Shown: positions 52,918-61,466 of the stretch, in pieces | Layout: each line of letters starts with the position of its first letter | How positions within the stretch are numbered: position 1 is the first letter of the stretch | Origin: Effusibacillus dendaii | GTDB lineage: Bacteria; Bacillota; Bacilli; Tumebacillales; Effusibacillaceae | Length of the DNA stretch: 64,000 nucleotides | Assembly: GCF_015097055.1 (NCBI RefSeq) | Contig: NZ_AP023366.1 | Location: 3,251,001-3,315,000 of the forward strand | Reading direction: 5' to 3' | The notes under the pieces: model-generated | What the model was told of the DNA's origin: nothing | What the model saw: the letters and a program-made list of their open reading frames with translations, nothing else | Databases searched by the model: none | Translations under genes and position numbers: made by a program

Positions 52918-54245
52918 ACACCACGGCATTTTCATTTTTTGTCGCTATCATATTGGTTACGCTTTTGATCACCTATTTTGCTGCCAGACGGAACAAATCG
53001 ACAAGTGAGTTTTATGTGGCAGGCGGCAATATTACGGCATGGCAGAACGGTCTTGCGATTGCGGGAGACTATATGTCAGCCGCATCTTTCCTTGGAATTG
53101 CCGGTTCCATTGCATTAACAGGTTTTAATGGATTCTTTTATTCCATCGGTTATTTGGTTGCCTATCTGGTCGTATTGTTTATCGTGGCGGAACCGCTTCG
53201 TAACCTGGGTAAATATACGATGGCTGACATGATTGCGGCTCGTTTCAATGCAAAGAAAATCCGTTCTGTGGCTGCCTTGAACACTCTGGCAATCAGCACG
53301 TTCTATATGATTGCCCAGTTGGTAGGGGCAGGTGCCATTATAAAACTTCTGTTAGGCTTAAATTACCAAACATCCGTTATTATTATTGGTATTCTAATGA
53401 CCGTTTATGTGGTGGCGGGCGGTATGCTGGCTACTACCTGGGTGCAGATTGTTAAGGCTGTTTTGCTGATGGGCGGCACCATCGCTCTATCTCTTATGGT
53501 TCTCTCCCATTTTCACTTTAATGTGGTTGAACTGTTCAACGCGGTTGCGGCAAAAGCGGGCGACAAAATGATAACGCCTCCTGCACCGACCACTTTCCTG
53601 GCTGGAATTGATTCCGTGTCCTTGAATCTGGCATTGGTGCTCGGTACAGCCGGACTCCCGCATATTCTGATCCGCTTTCTGTCCGTTAAGGATGCCCCGA
53701 CTGCGCGCCGGTCAATTGTATTCGCCACCTGGATTATTGGGTTGTTTTATCTGATGACCCCCATTCTGGGCTACGGTGCCACCTACTTTGTAGGTATTGA
53801 TGCTATCAGGAAGGCAAATGCGGCCGGCAACCTGGCAGCTCCGCAGTTGGCTGAACAGCTGGGCGGAAACATTTTCCTGGCGTTTATCTCGGCGGTTGCA
53901 TTTGCAACCATTCTGGCCGTTGTAGCGGGTCTCGTAATTTCAGCAGCAAGCGCCTTTGCGCACGACTTCTACTCCAACGTACTGCGCGGTGGAAAGGCAA
54001 CGGAGAAGGAGCAGATGAAAGCGGCCCGTTGGGCTTCTGTAGGCATTGCAGTTTTCTCGATTCTGTTGGCGCTTGGGGCGGCAGCCATCTTCCCGTTGAA
54101 AAATCCGGCAGTTATTTCTGTGCCGCTTGGATTTATCGCTTGCTTCCTGGGTACAGTGTTAAGCGCCCCGGTTAAGGCGGATGATGAACAGAAGTTTGAG
54201 GAAATCTTTGTGCAAGCACATACAGGCATCAAACCGACGAACTGA
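52914..54245 (+). CDS. actP: Cation/acetate symporter (ActP-like) with an internal deletion
   Basis: 443 residues from GTG 52914, overlapping the DUF485 gene. The sodium:solute symporter pattern is intact up to about residue 365 (NKSTSEFYVAGGNITAWQNGLAIAGDYMSAASFLGIAG, VAYLVVLFIVAEPLRNLGKYTMADMIAARF, GTAGLPHILIRFLSVKDAPTARRS, KMKAARWASVGIAVFSILLALG-type ending). It then jumps from ILLALG to AAAIFPLKNPAVISVPLGFIA, where relatives of 510-550 residues have about 70-80 more, comprising about two or three helices. The reading frame is kept. Whether the shortened carrier still works is doubtful. Intact relatives import acetate and propionate with Na+ or H+. Confidence 0.82.
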   Translation: MNTTAFSFFVAIILVTLLITYFAARRNKSTSEFYVAGGNITAWQNGLAIAGDYMSAASFLGIAGSIALTGFNGFFYSIGYLVAYLVVLFIVAEPLRNLGKYTMADMIAARFNAKKIRSVAALNTLAISTFYMIAQLVGAGAIIKLLLGLNYQTSVIIIGILMTVYVVAGGMLATTWVQIVKAVLLMGGTIALSLMVLSHFHFNVVELFNAVAAKAGDKMITPPAPTTFLAGIDSVSLNLALVLGTAGLPHILIRFLSVKDAPTARRSIVFATWIIGLFYLMTPILGYGATYFVGIDAIRKANAAGNLAAPQLAEQLGGNIFLAFISAVAFATILAVVAGLVISAASAFAHDFYSNVLRGGKATEKEQMKAARWASVGIAVFSILLALGAAAIFPLKNPAVISVPLGFIACFLGTVLSAPVKADDEQKFEEIFVQAHTGIKPTN

Positions 54246-54279
54246 TTACAGATATAATGAACAGGAAACTTCCTTTTCT

Positions 54280-54311
54280 TGACCGTCAATTTCCTCTTGA
54301 CGGTCATTTTT
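54280..54311 (+). terminator. Terminator after actP
   Basis: TGACCGTCAA (54280-54289) pairs with TTGACGGTCA (54297-54306), then TTTTTA. Confidence 0.9.
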
Positions 54312-54367
54312 ACTTTGATCTGTCTCAGATAAATGTGATATATTTTGGAAAAACTCATGGTGATTGC

Positions 54368-54622
54368 ATGTACGTTTACATTGTGGAATGTAAAGACGGG
54401 ACTCTTTATACAGGTTATACAGTGGACATTAAAAACCGTATCAAGATGCATAATAACGGTTCGGGAGCGAAGTATACGCGAGGGAGGCAGCCGGTGAACC
54501 TGCGATATGTGGAACCTTGTTTCGATAAATCTACCGCTTTGAAACGAGAAAAACAGATTAAAAAATTAAACAGAAAACAAAAGGAAACCTTGATTGCTTC
54601 CGTTTGTTTACTGAGTTTGTAG
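54368..54622 (+). CDS. GIY-YIG nuclease family protein (UPF0213/YhbQ-like)
   Basis: 84 residues from ATG 54368. The single GIY-YIG domain reads YVYIVECKDGTLYTGYTVDIKNRI (GIY written as YIV, YIG as YTG), followed by the helical region KALKREKQIKKLNRKQK (the conserved glutamate lies in REKQ). Such small stand-alone domains are widespread and may act in DNA repair or be nearly inactive; the function is not known. The longer upstream frame from 54257 shows no homology. The ribosome site is weak (CATGGTGAT). Confidence 0.82.
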   Translation: MYVYIVECKDGTLYTGYTVDIKNRIKMHNNGSGAKYTRGRQPVNLRYVEPCFDKSTALKREKQIKKLNRKQKETLIASVCLLSL

Positions 54623-54650
54623 GAACTGTGGAGATCGGAGTTGGAACATC

Positions 54651-55691
54651 ATGCAAAAGTTTCTTAGCTTCATGTTGATTGTTTTTTTGCCGCTAACAAT
54701 TATCGGCAATTTGATGCATTTTAATGAAATTCTTCTGTTTGGGCTGGCCTCTCTCACAATCATTCCTTTAGCGGGCATTATGGGAAGAGCCACAGAAAGC
54801 ATCGCCATTCACAGCGGACCGCGAATTGGCGGGCTGTTAAATGCCACATTTGGAAACGCAGTGGAACTGATTATTGCGTTCTTGGCGTTACGACAGGGAT
54901 TGACACAGGTCGTGCAGGCCTCAATCACCGGCTCCATTATCGGGAATTTGCTTTTGGTAGCAGGCTTAAGTTTTCTGGTTGGCGGAGTTAAGTATCCGAT
55001 ACAGAAGTTTAATCCCTCTATTGCCCGTACAAACACCTCGATGATGATGTTGGGGGTAGTGGTGGCGCTCGTCATCCCGGCTATTTTTACTTTGCAGAAT
55101 GACACCATTGCCAATCAGTTAAGTCTCGTTGTGGCCGTTGTAACACTGGCCCTGTATTTATTGGGGCTGTTTTTCTCGTTGGTAACGCACCGTCATGTGT
55201 TTCATTTTACGGAGGATATGGAAGAGGAAGCAGAATGGACATTACGCAAGGCATCTATCATTCTGGCGCTTAGTACATTGGCGGTTGCGTATGTATCGGA
55301 AACGCTGGTGCATACGATCGAAGCGGTATCTCATCAACTTGGCTGGTCGGAAGTGTTTATCGGGGTGATTATCGTTGCGATTATAGGAAACGCAGCGGAA
55401 CACAGCTCTGCGGTGTTAATGGCATGGAAAAACCGGATGGATCTGGCGCTGGAGATTGCGGTTGGCAGTTCCCTGCAAGTGGCTATGTTTGTAGCTCCCG
55501 TCCTTGTTTTTGTCGGCTGGTTTTTCGGAAATCCGCTGCCGCTTGTGTTTACCTGGCCCGAGTTGATTGCCATGACATTATCTGTCCTATTGATCTCATT
55601 TCTCTGTAATGATGGGGAATCCAACTGGCTGGAAGGAGCGATGGCGATCGGCGCTTACATCATAGTGGGGTTTGGCTTTTACTTTTTATAA
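54651..55691 (+). CDS. cax: Ca2+/H+ antiporter (CaCA family, Cax type)
   Basis: 346 residues, ten to eleven helices in two homologous halves. Both contain the Cax/CaCA alpha-repeat with the acidic residue for ion transport: GLLNATFGNAVELIIAFLALRQGL (about 61-84) and FIGVIIVAIIGNAAEHSSAVLMAW (about 236-259). The acidic linker EDMEEEAEW between the halves is typical. Exchanges cytoplasmic Ca2+ for protons. ATG 54651 lies after a GGAGTTGGA site, 28 bases after the nuclease gene. Terminator downstream. Confidence 0.9.
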   Translation: MQKFLSFMLIVFLPLTIIGNLMHFNEILLFGLASLTIIPLAGIMGRATESIAIHSGPRIGGLLNATFGNAVELIIAFLALRQGLTQVVQASITGSIIGNLLLVAGLSFLVGGVKYPIQKFNPSIARTNTSMMMLGVVVALVIPAIFTLQNDTIANQLSLVVAVVTLALYLLGLFFSLVTHRHVFHFTEDMEEEAEWTLRKASIILALSTLAVAYVSETLVHTIEAVSHQLGWSEVFIGVIIVAIIGNAAEHSSAVLMAWKNRMDLALEIAVGSSLQVAMFVAPVLVFVGWFFGNPLPLVFTWPELIAMTLSVLLISFLCNDGESNWLEGAMAIGAYIIVGFGFYFL

Positions 55692-55715
55692 ACCGCAACC
55701 AAACAAACCTTCTGG

Positions 55716-55740
55716 AGCTTCCTTCGGGAAGCTTTTTTTG
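55716..55740 (+). terminator. Terminator after cax
   Basis: AGCTTCC (55716-55722), loop TTCG, GGAAGCT (55727-55733), then TTTTTT. Confidence 0.85.
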
Positions 55741-55888
55741 ATAAAACGTGTTCTGCCTTACATTCTGAGATCCATTGATTGACAGTTTGGATCGAATTAT
55801 ATAAAATGAATACAAAATTAGAATTATTTTAAACTGATCAATAAAAACTGATATGGAGACTGTAAAAGCAGACGAAGGAGGCAATAAC

Positions 55889-57136
55889 ATGAAAAAAGCG
55901 ATCGTATATTCCAGTACAGGATGTCCCTATTGTGAAAAAATTAAACGAGAATTGAAAGAATGGGGAATTGAATACGAAGAGCGCAATGTAACGGAAAACC
56001 CTGATTATTTCAATGATCTGCATGAAAAAGGGATTTTTTCAACGCCGGTCACCTTTATTGATGACCAGTCGTTTATCGGCTATCGTCCAAATAAGATGAA
56101 AGAGTATCTGGGCATCACGGAAACGGAAAGTAACAATGCAAATCAGCCGGAGCAAGAGACGTCGGAGATTTACTCCGCCGTGGCGCCTGAAATGTTTGAA
56201 GAGGTGTATGATCTGGCGATTATTGGTTCGGGGCCGGCGGGAGCATCGGCAGCCGTGTATTCGTCGCGCGGTCGGATGAAAACCATCGTGCTTGACAAAG
56301 CGCCTGGCGCAGGAGCTCTGGCGATTACACATAAAATTGCCAACTACCCGGGCGTTGGTGAAGAGCTGACAGGTCTGGAACTGGTGGATCGCATTCGTCG
56401 GCAGGCAGTCGGTTTCGGGGCTGCATTCGTACGCACCAATGTACTCTCGACCCGTTTGCAGGGTGAAATCAAAGAACTGGAGACACCGGAAGGCATCATT
56501 AAGGCAAAGGCTGTATTTATCGCAGTCGGGGCGCGCGGAAACAGTAAAAAGATTAAAGGGGAAGAAGAATTTACGGGGCGCGGCGTCAGCTACTGTTCAA
56601 CCTGTGATGGCGCGTTTTTCCAGGGACGGGTCGTCGGTGTGTCGGGTGACAATGAGGAAGCGTTGACGGAAGCGATCTCGCTGGCGAAATTTGCGAAACA
56701 TGTATTTTTCTTCATACCGACCAAGAAACTGCACGGCGAAGCGGATATCAACGCAGTGAAAGACTATCCGAATATCGAGGTGCTCTGGCAACATCGGGTT
56801 CGGGAAGTGGTTGGCACCGACAAATTTGAAGGCGTGTTGGTGCAAAATCCGGAAGGGGAACAGGTCACATATGATCTGGACGGTGTATTCCTTTACATGT
56901 CCGGCAACAAACCAAATACCGATTTTCTGGCAGATCAAGTAAAGCGGGACGAGGAAGGCTATATTGAAGTGGACGAATTTTTGGCAACGAACGTCGAGGG
57001 CGTTTATGCGGGCGGAGACGCGCGGCGAACTCCGGTAAAACAGGCGGTCGTTGCGGCTGCTGACGGTGCGATTGCAGCGATGAGTGCAGACGCTTATGTA
57101 AATAAACGGAAAAAGCTGATCCCTCAATACAGCTAA
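55889..57136 (+). CDS. Glutaredoxin fused to thioredoxin-reductase-like flavoprotein
   Basis: 415 residues from ATG 55889 (AAGGAGG site). Residues 1 to about 78 form a glutaredoxin with active site CPYC (Cys12, Cys15) and TPVTF proline loop (about 52-56). Residues about 105-410 form a thioredoxin-reductase-type flavoprotein: FAD loop IIGSGPAGASAAVYSSRG (111-128), redox pair CSTCDG (Cys236, Cys239) and GVYAGGDARRTPVKQ (FAD end). The NADPH region lacks the family motifs: instead of a G-G-G-D/N-S/T-A loop there is VSGDNEEALTEA, and HRRxxFR is replaced by FIPTKKLHGEA. The fusion and these changes suggest a non-standard electron donor. Not joined to a neighbouring operon; the gap downstream is short before the minus-strand lytic gene. 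Confidence 0.88.
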   Translation: MKKAIVYSSTGCPYCEKIKRELKEWGIEYEERNVTENPDYFNDLHEKGIFSTPVTFIDDQSFIGYRPNKMKEYLGITETESNNANQPEQETSEIYSAVAPEMFEEVYDLAIIGSGPAGASAAVYSSRGRMKTIVLDKAPGAGALAITHKIANYPGVGEELTGLELVDRIRRQAVGFGAAFVRTNVLSTRLQGEIKELETPEGIIKAKAVFIAVGARGNSKKIKGEEEFTGRGVSYCSTCDGAFFQGRVVGVSGDNEEALTEAISLAKFAKHVFFFIPTKKLHGEADINAVKDYPNIEVLWQHRVREVVGTDKFEGVLVQNPEGEQVTYDLDGVFLYMSGNKPNTDFLADQVKRDEEGYIEVDEFLATNVEGVYAGGDARRTPVKQAVVAAADGAIAAMSADAYVNKRKKLIPQYS

Positions 57137-57199
57137 AGAAAGCATGGCTTCGCCAAGCCTCTGGCGCAGGTGAGGCCAGGTTTCACACCAAAGTCCGAA

Positions 57200-57240
57200 T
57201 AAAAGCAAGCCCTCCACTTAGAACACCGGCGGAGGGCTTG
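57200..57240 (-). terminator. Terminator for the lytic transglycosylase gene
   Basis: CAAGCCCTCC (57206-57215) pairs with GGAGGGCTTG (57231-57240); on the minus strand a T-rich tract CTTTTATTC follows. Confidence 0.8.
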
Positions 57241-57260
57241 TGCATTGTATCAATATCAGA

Positions 57261-57926
57261 TTAACCCATATTGTTGTAATGATTCAGGATCGCAGCCACA
57301 TAATTGCGCGTTTCAGAAAAGGGTGGAATCCCGTTGTACCGGTCTACATTGCCAGGGCCGGCATTATAGGCGGCCAAAGCGAGTTGAACATCGCCGTTAT
57401 ACCGATTCAGCAATCCTTTTAAATAGCGGGTGCCAGCATCGATATTTTGAGCAGGGTCGTAGGCATTGCTGACACCCAGTTCTTTCGCGGTGGAGGGCAT
57501 CAATTGCATAAGTCCCATTGCTCCAACCGGAGACGTGGCATCCGTTCGAAAATTGGATTCTTGCCGAATGACCGCGCGGATTAAATTGGCGTCTACATCA
57601 TATTTGGCGGCCGCTTTTTGAATCAACTGATCCATATCGTGCGGCATGGGTGAAGATGTAGGAGACACTGCCGGAAAAGGTTTTGAAAACGTCAGGTTCA
57701 ACTCAGACGGCTTTACATAACGAATGGGTTTTGGTTTGCCAATCGACGTTTGCTGGTAGGATGCAGAGGGCGATGGAGAATTTTGATCGCCGATCTGTTG
57801 ACTTAGCAGAAGGTTTAAATAATCATGGAACAGCCCGGAATCCCCGCTGGTTGTGGCGTTATCCGAAACAGACATCGACTGCCAAGCGTTCAATTGCATG
57901 TATGCGCCAAGGATTTTTGGGTCCAT
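57261..57926 (-). CDS. Lytic transglycosylase (SLT domain)
   Basis: 221 residues from the ATG at the complement of 57926, with AAAGGTGG six bases before; the longer frame (58004) is less well placed. An Asn/Ser/Pro-rich N-terminal stretch (about residues 20-95) precedes the SLT domain: YDVDANLIRAVIRQESNFRTDATSPVGAMGLMQLMP with the catalytic glutamate in RQESNF, DPAQNIDAGTRYLKGLL, and LALAAYNAGPGNV. No clear signal peptide is visible, so export may use another route or the protein is spore-associated. It cleaves murein glycan to 1,6-anhydro ends. Confidence 0.85.
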   Translation of the reverse strand: MDPKILGAYMQLNAWQSMSVSDNATTSGDSGLFHDYLNLLLSQQIGDQNSPSPSASYQQTSIGKPKPIRYVKPSELNLTFSKPFPAVSPTSSPMPHDMDQLIQKAAAKYDVDANLIRAVIRQESNFRTDATSPVGAMGLMQLMPSTAKELGVSNAYDPAQNIDAGTRYLKGLLNRYNGDVQLALAAYNAGPGNVDRYNGIPPFSETRNYVAAILNHYNNMG

Positions 57927-58013
57927 TTGAAACCACCTTTGTAACCATTCGACAAATACTAGTTTACTAAATAAAATAATACACGGTAATCTGAATGAAG
58001 TCATGGGACTTTA

Positions 58014-58252
58014 GTACCCAAAAGGGCATGATACACAACTAACGCAACTTGTTACCTTAGTTGTACAGATCCCCGAAAGGGGCAAGTTGCGCTATGCACC
58101 CACCCCCATAGGGGGGGCAAGTCACGCTTTGGCATCTTTGATGCCAAGTCGTGCTATGAACGGCACAAGTACCCAAAGGGCACAAGTCGCGTCAGGTATC
58201 AAAGATATCAGATTGCGCTATGTCTCGCCTTGGCGCTGACGCGCCAGTTCTC
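58014..58252 (+). repeat. Array of about eight short hairpins with conserved linkers
   Basis: The gene-free 57927-58268 holds a series of hairpins at about 30-base spacing. Stems differ: CCCAAAAGGG (58017), CCCCGAAAGGGG (58071-58082), CCCCCATAGGGGG (about 58103), GGCATCTTTGATGCC (58131-58145), CCCAAAGGG (58172-58180), TATCAAAGATA (58197-58207), TGGCGCTGACGCGCCA (58231-58246). The linkers resemble each other: CAAGTTGCGCTATG, CAAGTCACGCTTTG, AAGTCGTGCTATG, CAAGTCGCGTCAG and CAGATTGCGCTATG. An upstream GCAACTTG (58044) is the complement of the linker start. No coding signal; no cas genes. Not a CRISPR, as the palindromes vary and the spacers are constant. Confidence 0.75.
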
Positions 58253-58268
58253 ATAGGGAGGGGTTGTT

Positions 58269-58561
58269 GTGAAACGCTTGGTCACATATTTTGTCAACGG
58301 TATTGTGACAGTCGCACCGATCGGACTGGTCGCTTATATTGTAATCCAATTGTTTCAATTTATTGACAATTTGTTGGGACAATATTTGAAAACAAGGATG
58401 ACAGAGTATATTCCGGGTATCGGTTTGGTTATCAGTGTCGTGCTGGTCACTTTGATAGGATGGTCGGCGACCCGATATGTTTCCAAGTCGTTGCTGTACT
58501 GGCTGGAGCGGATCGTGGATCGAATTCCGATCATCAAAAGTCTCTACTCTATTATTAAAGC
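58269..58561 (+). pseudogene. DUF502 membrane protein, truncated
   Basis: GTG 58269 after AGGGAGGGG opens a DUF502-type protein: LVTYFVNGIVTVAPIGLVAYIVIQLFQFID, IPGIGLVISVVLVTLIGWSATRYV and LERIVDRIPIIKSLYSIIK, the first about 97 residues of a family normally near 200 residues. At 58561 the homology stops; the frame runs another 28 codons of unrelated sequence (ARCVLFCPQGSAVTAK) to a stop at 58646. Sequence after the break leads straight into the Fur-family gene promoter region, so the missing half was probably removed by a deletion. The role of DUF502 proteins is unknown. Confidence 0.8.
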
Positions 58562-58686
58562 GCGATGCGTTTTATTCTGTCCGCAGGGGTCAGCAGTCAC
58601 AGCCAAAATGAGGAAGCAGCAGTTTGACATATTTGGCATACATTGATTAAAATTATAGTAGAATTTAGGAAGAGTAGGTGGAGCCG

Positions 58687-59133
58687 ATGATGCGAACGTG
58701 TTTTGAAGAGACAATTGCGGAACTTCGTTCGAACGGTGTTCGCTTAACGCCTCAACGTCAACTGATTCTTCGTTACCTAAAAGAAACTCATCATCACCCG
58801 ACGGCTGAACAGGTTCATCAGGAAGTGTCGAAAGCTTTGGGCGGTATTTCTCTGGCAACCGTCTACAATACGCTGCATACGTTGACAAAATTGGGCGTGA
58901 TTCGCGAACTGGCATACGGTGACGGCTCTAGCCGTTATGACGGAAACGATACTGAACATGCGCATTTGGTCTGTGAAAGCTGTGGCGCCGTCATGGATGT
59001 AGAAGCCCCGCACTTGGAAGACATTTTACCGGCTACGGCTAACGAAAAGAGTTTTTCCGTACACTCATACCGTCTTGAGTTTTATGGGCGATGCAAAGAG
59101 TGTGAAACGAGCGAGAAAACGGCCAGCAATTAA
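58687..59133 (+). CDS. Fur-family regulator (PerR/Zur/Fur type)
   Basis: 148 residues from ATG 58687; AGGTGG lies seven bases before, and the next codon is also ATG. Winged helix: GVRLTPQRQLILRYLKETHHHPTAEQVHQEVSKALGGISLATVYNTLHTLTKLGVI. Metal site: HAHLVCESCG (His, CxxC) and CKEC near the end (second structural zinc pair). The DGSSRYD segment and HLVC pattern are those of PerR-type regulators, although PerR, Fur and Zur cannot be safely told apart by eye. A TGATTAAAATTATAGTA stretch just upstream of the gene resembles a PerR/Fur box, which would make it self-regulated. Confidence 0.88.
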   Translation: MMRTCFEETIAELRSNGVRLTPQRQLILRYLKETHHHPTAEQVHQEVSKALGGISLATVYNTLHTLTKLGVIRELAYGDGSSRYDGNDTEHAHLVCESCGAVMDVEAPHLEDILPATANEKSFSVHSYRLEFYGRCKECETSEKTASN

Positions 59134-59191
59134 AAGTTTCGAAAAGTTGTAATAAATTCGCGAAACAGATTTGAATAAATGGGACGGTTCA

Positions 59192-59216
59192 GGCGTGTTA
59201 AGCAACACGTCTTTTT
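59192..59216 (+). terminator. Terminator after the Fur-family gene
   Basis: GGCGTGTT (59192-59199), loop, AACACGTC (59204-59211), then TTTTTGG. The rest of 59134-59400 shows no gene. Confidence 0.8.
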
Positions 59217-59400
59217 GGTGTTTCACAAAAAAGTAGGCATCGCCTGTATGGTGACCTTCTCAATGCCTCGTAAGGTCGTTCATCGCACTCATGCACAGTT
59301 ACAGAAGAACAACACGGTTGGAACGATCTTGTTGACAATAACCTAAAAGTGAATTAAGTTTGATAAAAAATGATTTTTGGTCTTTTGGGGGTGAGTGCAT

Positions 59401-60078
59401 TTGGTTTTGACTGAACGCCGAAAACAATTTCTTCATAAGTTGATCGACTTGTATAAAAACACAAATTTGCCAGTTCACTATGAAACATTGGCTCAAGCTC
59501 TTGGTGTAAGTAAGTGGACGGCGTACGACATGTTAAAAGAACTTGAAAAACTTGGCTATCTGACCCGAGACTATACCGTAACCCGAGGCGAAGCAGGACG
59601 TTCTCAAATCGTTTTTTTGCCAACTGTTAAAGCTGGGGACTTATTCGAACAAAAACGGTTTGAAGTAATAAATCCGGAAGAATGGTATGATTCCAAAAAT
59701 CAGTTACTGCATTTTTTAAACAGTCTAAAAGATTACAGCTTGAGCGATGCCATACAAAAGGTGTTGGAGGAGATTCCGAAAGTAAAGCTTCGGATTGCCT
59801 TTTGCGCTTACATTATTGGTCTTCTTCTTGTTTATCTTCGCAAGTTGGGAGGAAGGACTGAAACTTTAATAAAAAGTGTTGTTCAAAACGCACCAACAAA
59901 CGAAATGAGGATGACCGTGTTTGTGGGGACAGTTGTTGGAACCGTAATTCAAACAATGAATCACGAAATTGGGGTTGAGGTCTCTGATTTGGTTGGAAGG
60001 TACTTGAAGTCGATCCTGGACCTTTCTGAAAATGAAAGGACAATGCTTTCCGATTTGCTAAATGAAGCGTTAGCCTGA
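59401..60078 (+). CDS. Helix-turn-helix regulator with a long helical C-terminal domain
   Basis: About 225 residues from TTG 59401; the GGGGGTGA site is six bases upstream (GTG 59395 is the alternative). The N-terminal about 70 residues have a winged helix (LPVHYETLAQALGVSKWTAYDMLKELEKLGYLTRDYTV, then GRSQIVFLP). The remainder is helical with IAFCAYIIGLLLVYLRKLG (possibly a membrane-associated or buried helix) and GTVVGTVIQTMNHEIGVEVSDLV. Such proteins are often found beside MFS drug pumps. I do not recognise the effector domain. It probably controlled the pump that follows, which is now broken. Confidence 0.75.
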   Translation: MVLTERRKQFLHKLIDLYKNTNLPVHYETLAQALGVSKWTAYDMLKELEKLGYLTRDYTVTRGEAGRSQIVFLPTVKAGDLFEQKRFEVINPEEWYDSKNQLLHFLNSLKDYSLSDAIQKVLEEIPKVKLRIAFCAYIIGLLLVYLRKLGGRTETLIKSVVQNAPTNEMRMTVFVGTVVGTVIQTMNHEIGVEVSDLVGRYLKSILDLSENERTMLSDLLNEALA

Positions 60079-60270
60079 ATTGGTCAAAGGTTTTATACCT
60101 TGGCCAATTATTCGGCTGATTTTTTGGGTCTTTTGTGTAATTTGTGCTTTGTGCTTTGTGTTTGTGTGTTTTTTATAGGATATGGCCAATTTGCCTAAAA
60201 CTCTCTGATGTAACACAGGGCCGTTACATGTGGGACGCATATTAGCTGCGTGAGGACGGAAGGTGTGAAA

Positions 60271-61335
60271 ATGTTTGGAAAGTCGCGAAAATGGCTAATT
60301 CTCATTCCAATCGTTCTGGGACTCTCGATGGATCTCCTGGATATGACCATTATAAATGTAGCAATTCCTCAAATTATGATTCAATTTGGCAGTGATATTG
60401 ATTTGGTGCAATACGTCATCACTGCGTATATGGTCCATTGGACTCTTCGAGCCAATTACTGCGTATTTGGCCGATACACGGGGAATGAATAAGATTTATA
60501 TCATAAGTCTTTTGACTTTTATGCTAGGTTCCATGTTATACGCACTGTCCTGGAATATCGAATCGTTGATTGTTTTTCGCATTATGCAAGCGGTTGGCGG
60601 AGGCATGATTATGCCGTTGGCATTGTCTATTATCGAGAAAACATTTGATAAAAAGAAACTCTCGCTAGCGATGGGATTGATGGGGATCCCTTTATTGATT
60701 GCCCCTGCCATGGGCCCTACCATGGGTGGTTATCTGGTGGAACACCTCAGTTGGAGGTGGATTTTTTGGATCAATCTTCCAATCGGTTGCCTGGCTGCCT
60801 ATTTTTCGTACACGTTAATCAGAGAGTTTGAAACTGTCAAAAAGAGATTGGATGTATGGGGATTTATTTTGTCAGCCATCGGATTTGCCGCATTATTGTT
60901 GGCGATTAGCAATGGAGCAACTGAAGGATGGACATCCGCGAGCATCGTTTTTCTGTTTATTTTGTCCGGTTTCAGCTTACTTTCTTTCTTCAATTGTCGG
61001 AATCCGTAACATCTGGGTCCAATGAGGAATGGTACTTACAGCAACTGATCTCTTATTTTCAATCAATCGGGTATGCATCAGTGCAATCGCATCAATTGGG
61101 TATTGCGACTATGATTCAGCAAATTCAAGCGGAGGCCAATGTTTTGGCTTTTCAGAATGCCTTTTTTGTATCGATCATTCTGGGATTGCTTTCCGTCATT
61201 CCTGCTCTATTTCTCTATCAAAATCTCAATTTTCCAGTCAAATTGACAACGCGTAGAAACTCCATTTCCTTAAACAGGCCAATGGGGAGAATGGTGAACG
61301 ATAAGGCGGACATTGCAGAGGGGAGAACTCAATGA
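60271..61335 (+). pseudogene. DHA2-type MFS drug transporter, frameshifted and shortened
   Basis: ATG 60271 (GAAGGTGTG) opens an EmrB/QacA-type pump (LSMDLLDMTIINVAIPQIMIQF). A one-base indel near 60436 moves the frame to FEPITAYLADTRGMNKIYII and the conserved helices (LSIIEKTF, GPTMGGYLVEHLSWRWIFWINLPIG). Near 60990 the frame shifts again and roughly 150 or more residues are missing; the third part has GIATMIQQIQAEANVLAFQNAFF and the last helix (FFVSIILGLLSVIPALFLYQ). Intact relatives have about 480-500 residues and 14 helices. It cannot make a full pump. The upstream HTH gene is undamaged. Confidence 0.85.
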
Positions 61336-61415
61336 ACCGAAAATTTATGTTGAGTCATAATTCAGAGCATCCTATGACCTATAACTATGGTGCTGCGGAA
61401 AAGTCAAATGAGTAA
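61332..61415 (+). CDS. Possible 27-residue peptide overlapping the MFS remnant
   Basis: ATG 61332 overlaps the stop of the MFS remnant and has a GAGGGGAGAA site. The peptide begins MNRKFMLSHNSEHPMTYNY and ends EKSNE; no known family. It may be the start of a former downstream gene whose remainder was lost. Low certainty. Confidence 0.25.
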   Translation: MNRKFMLSHNSEHPMTYNYGAAEKSNE

Positions 61416-61436
61416 GAGAAACTCTCAGAAAATAAA

Positions 61437-61466
61437 CAGTGTCGATTTCAATCGACACTGCTCTCC
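61437..61466 (-). terminator. Terminator of the cotJ operon
   Basis: CAGTGTCGAT (61437-61446) pairs with ATCGACACTG (61451-61460). On the minus strand it is followed by TTTATTTTC. Confidence 0.8.

Noticed and set aside
58014-58252. Regular repeats that might be a CRISPR array
   Set aside because: Constant part is a 14-base linker and the palindromes vary; unit length is only about 30 bases and no cas genes lie in the window.
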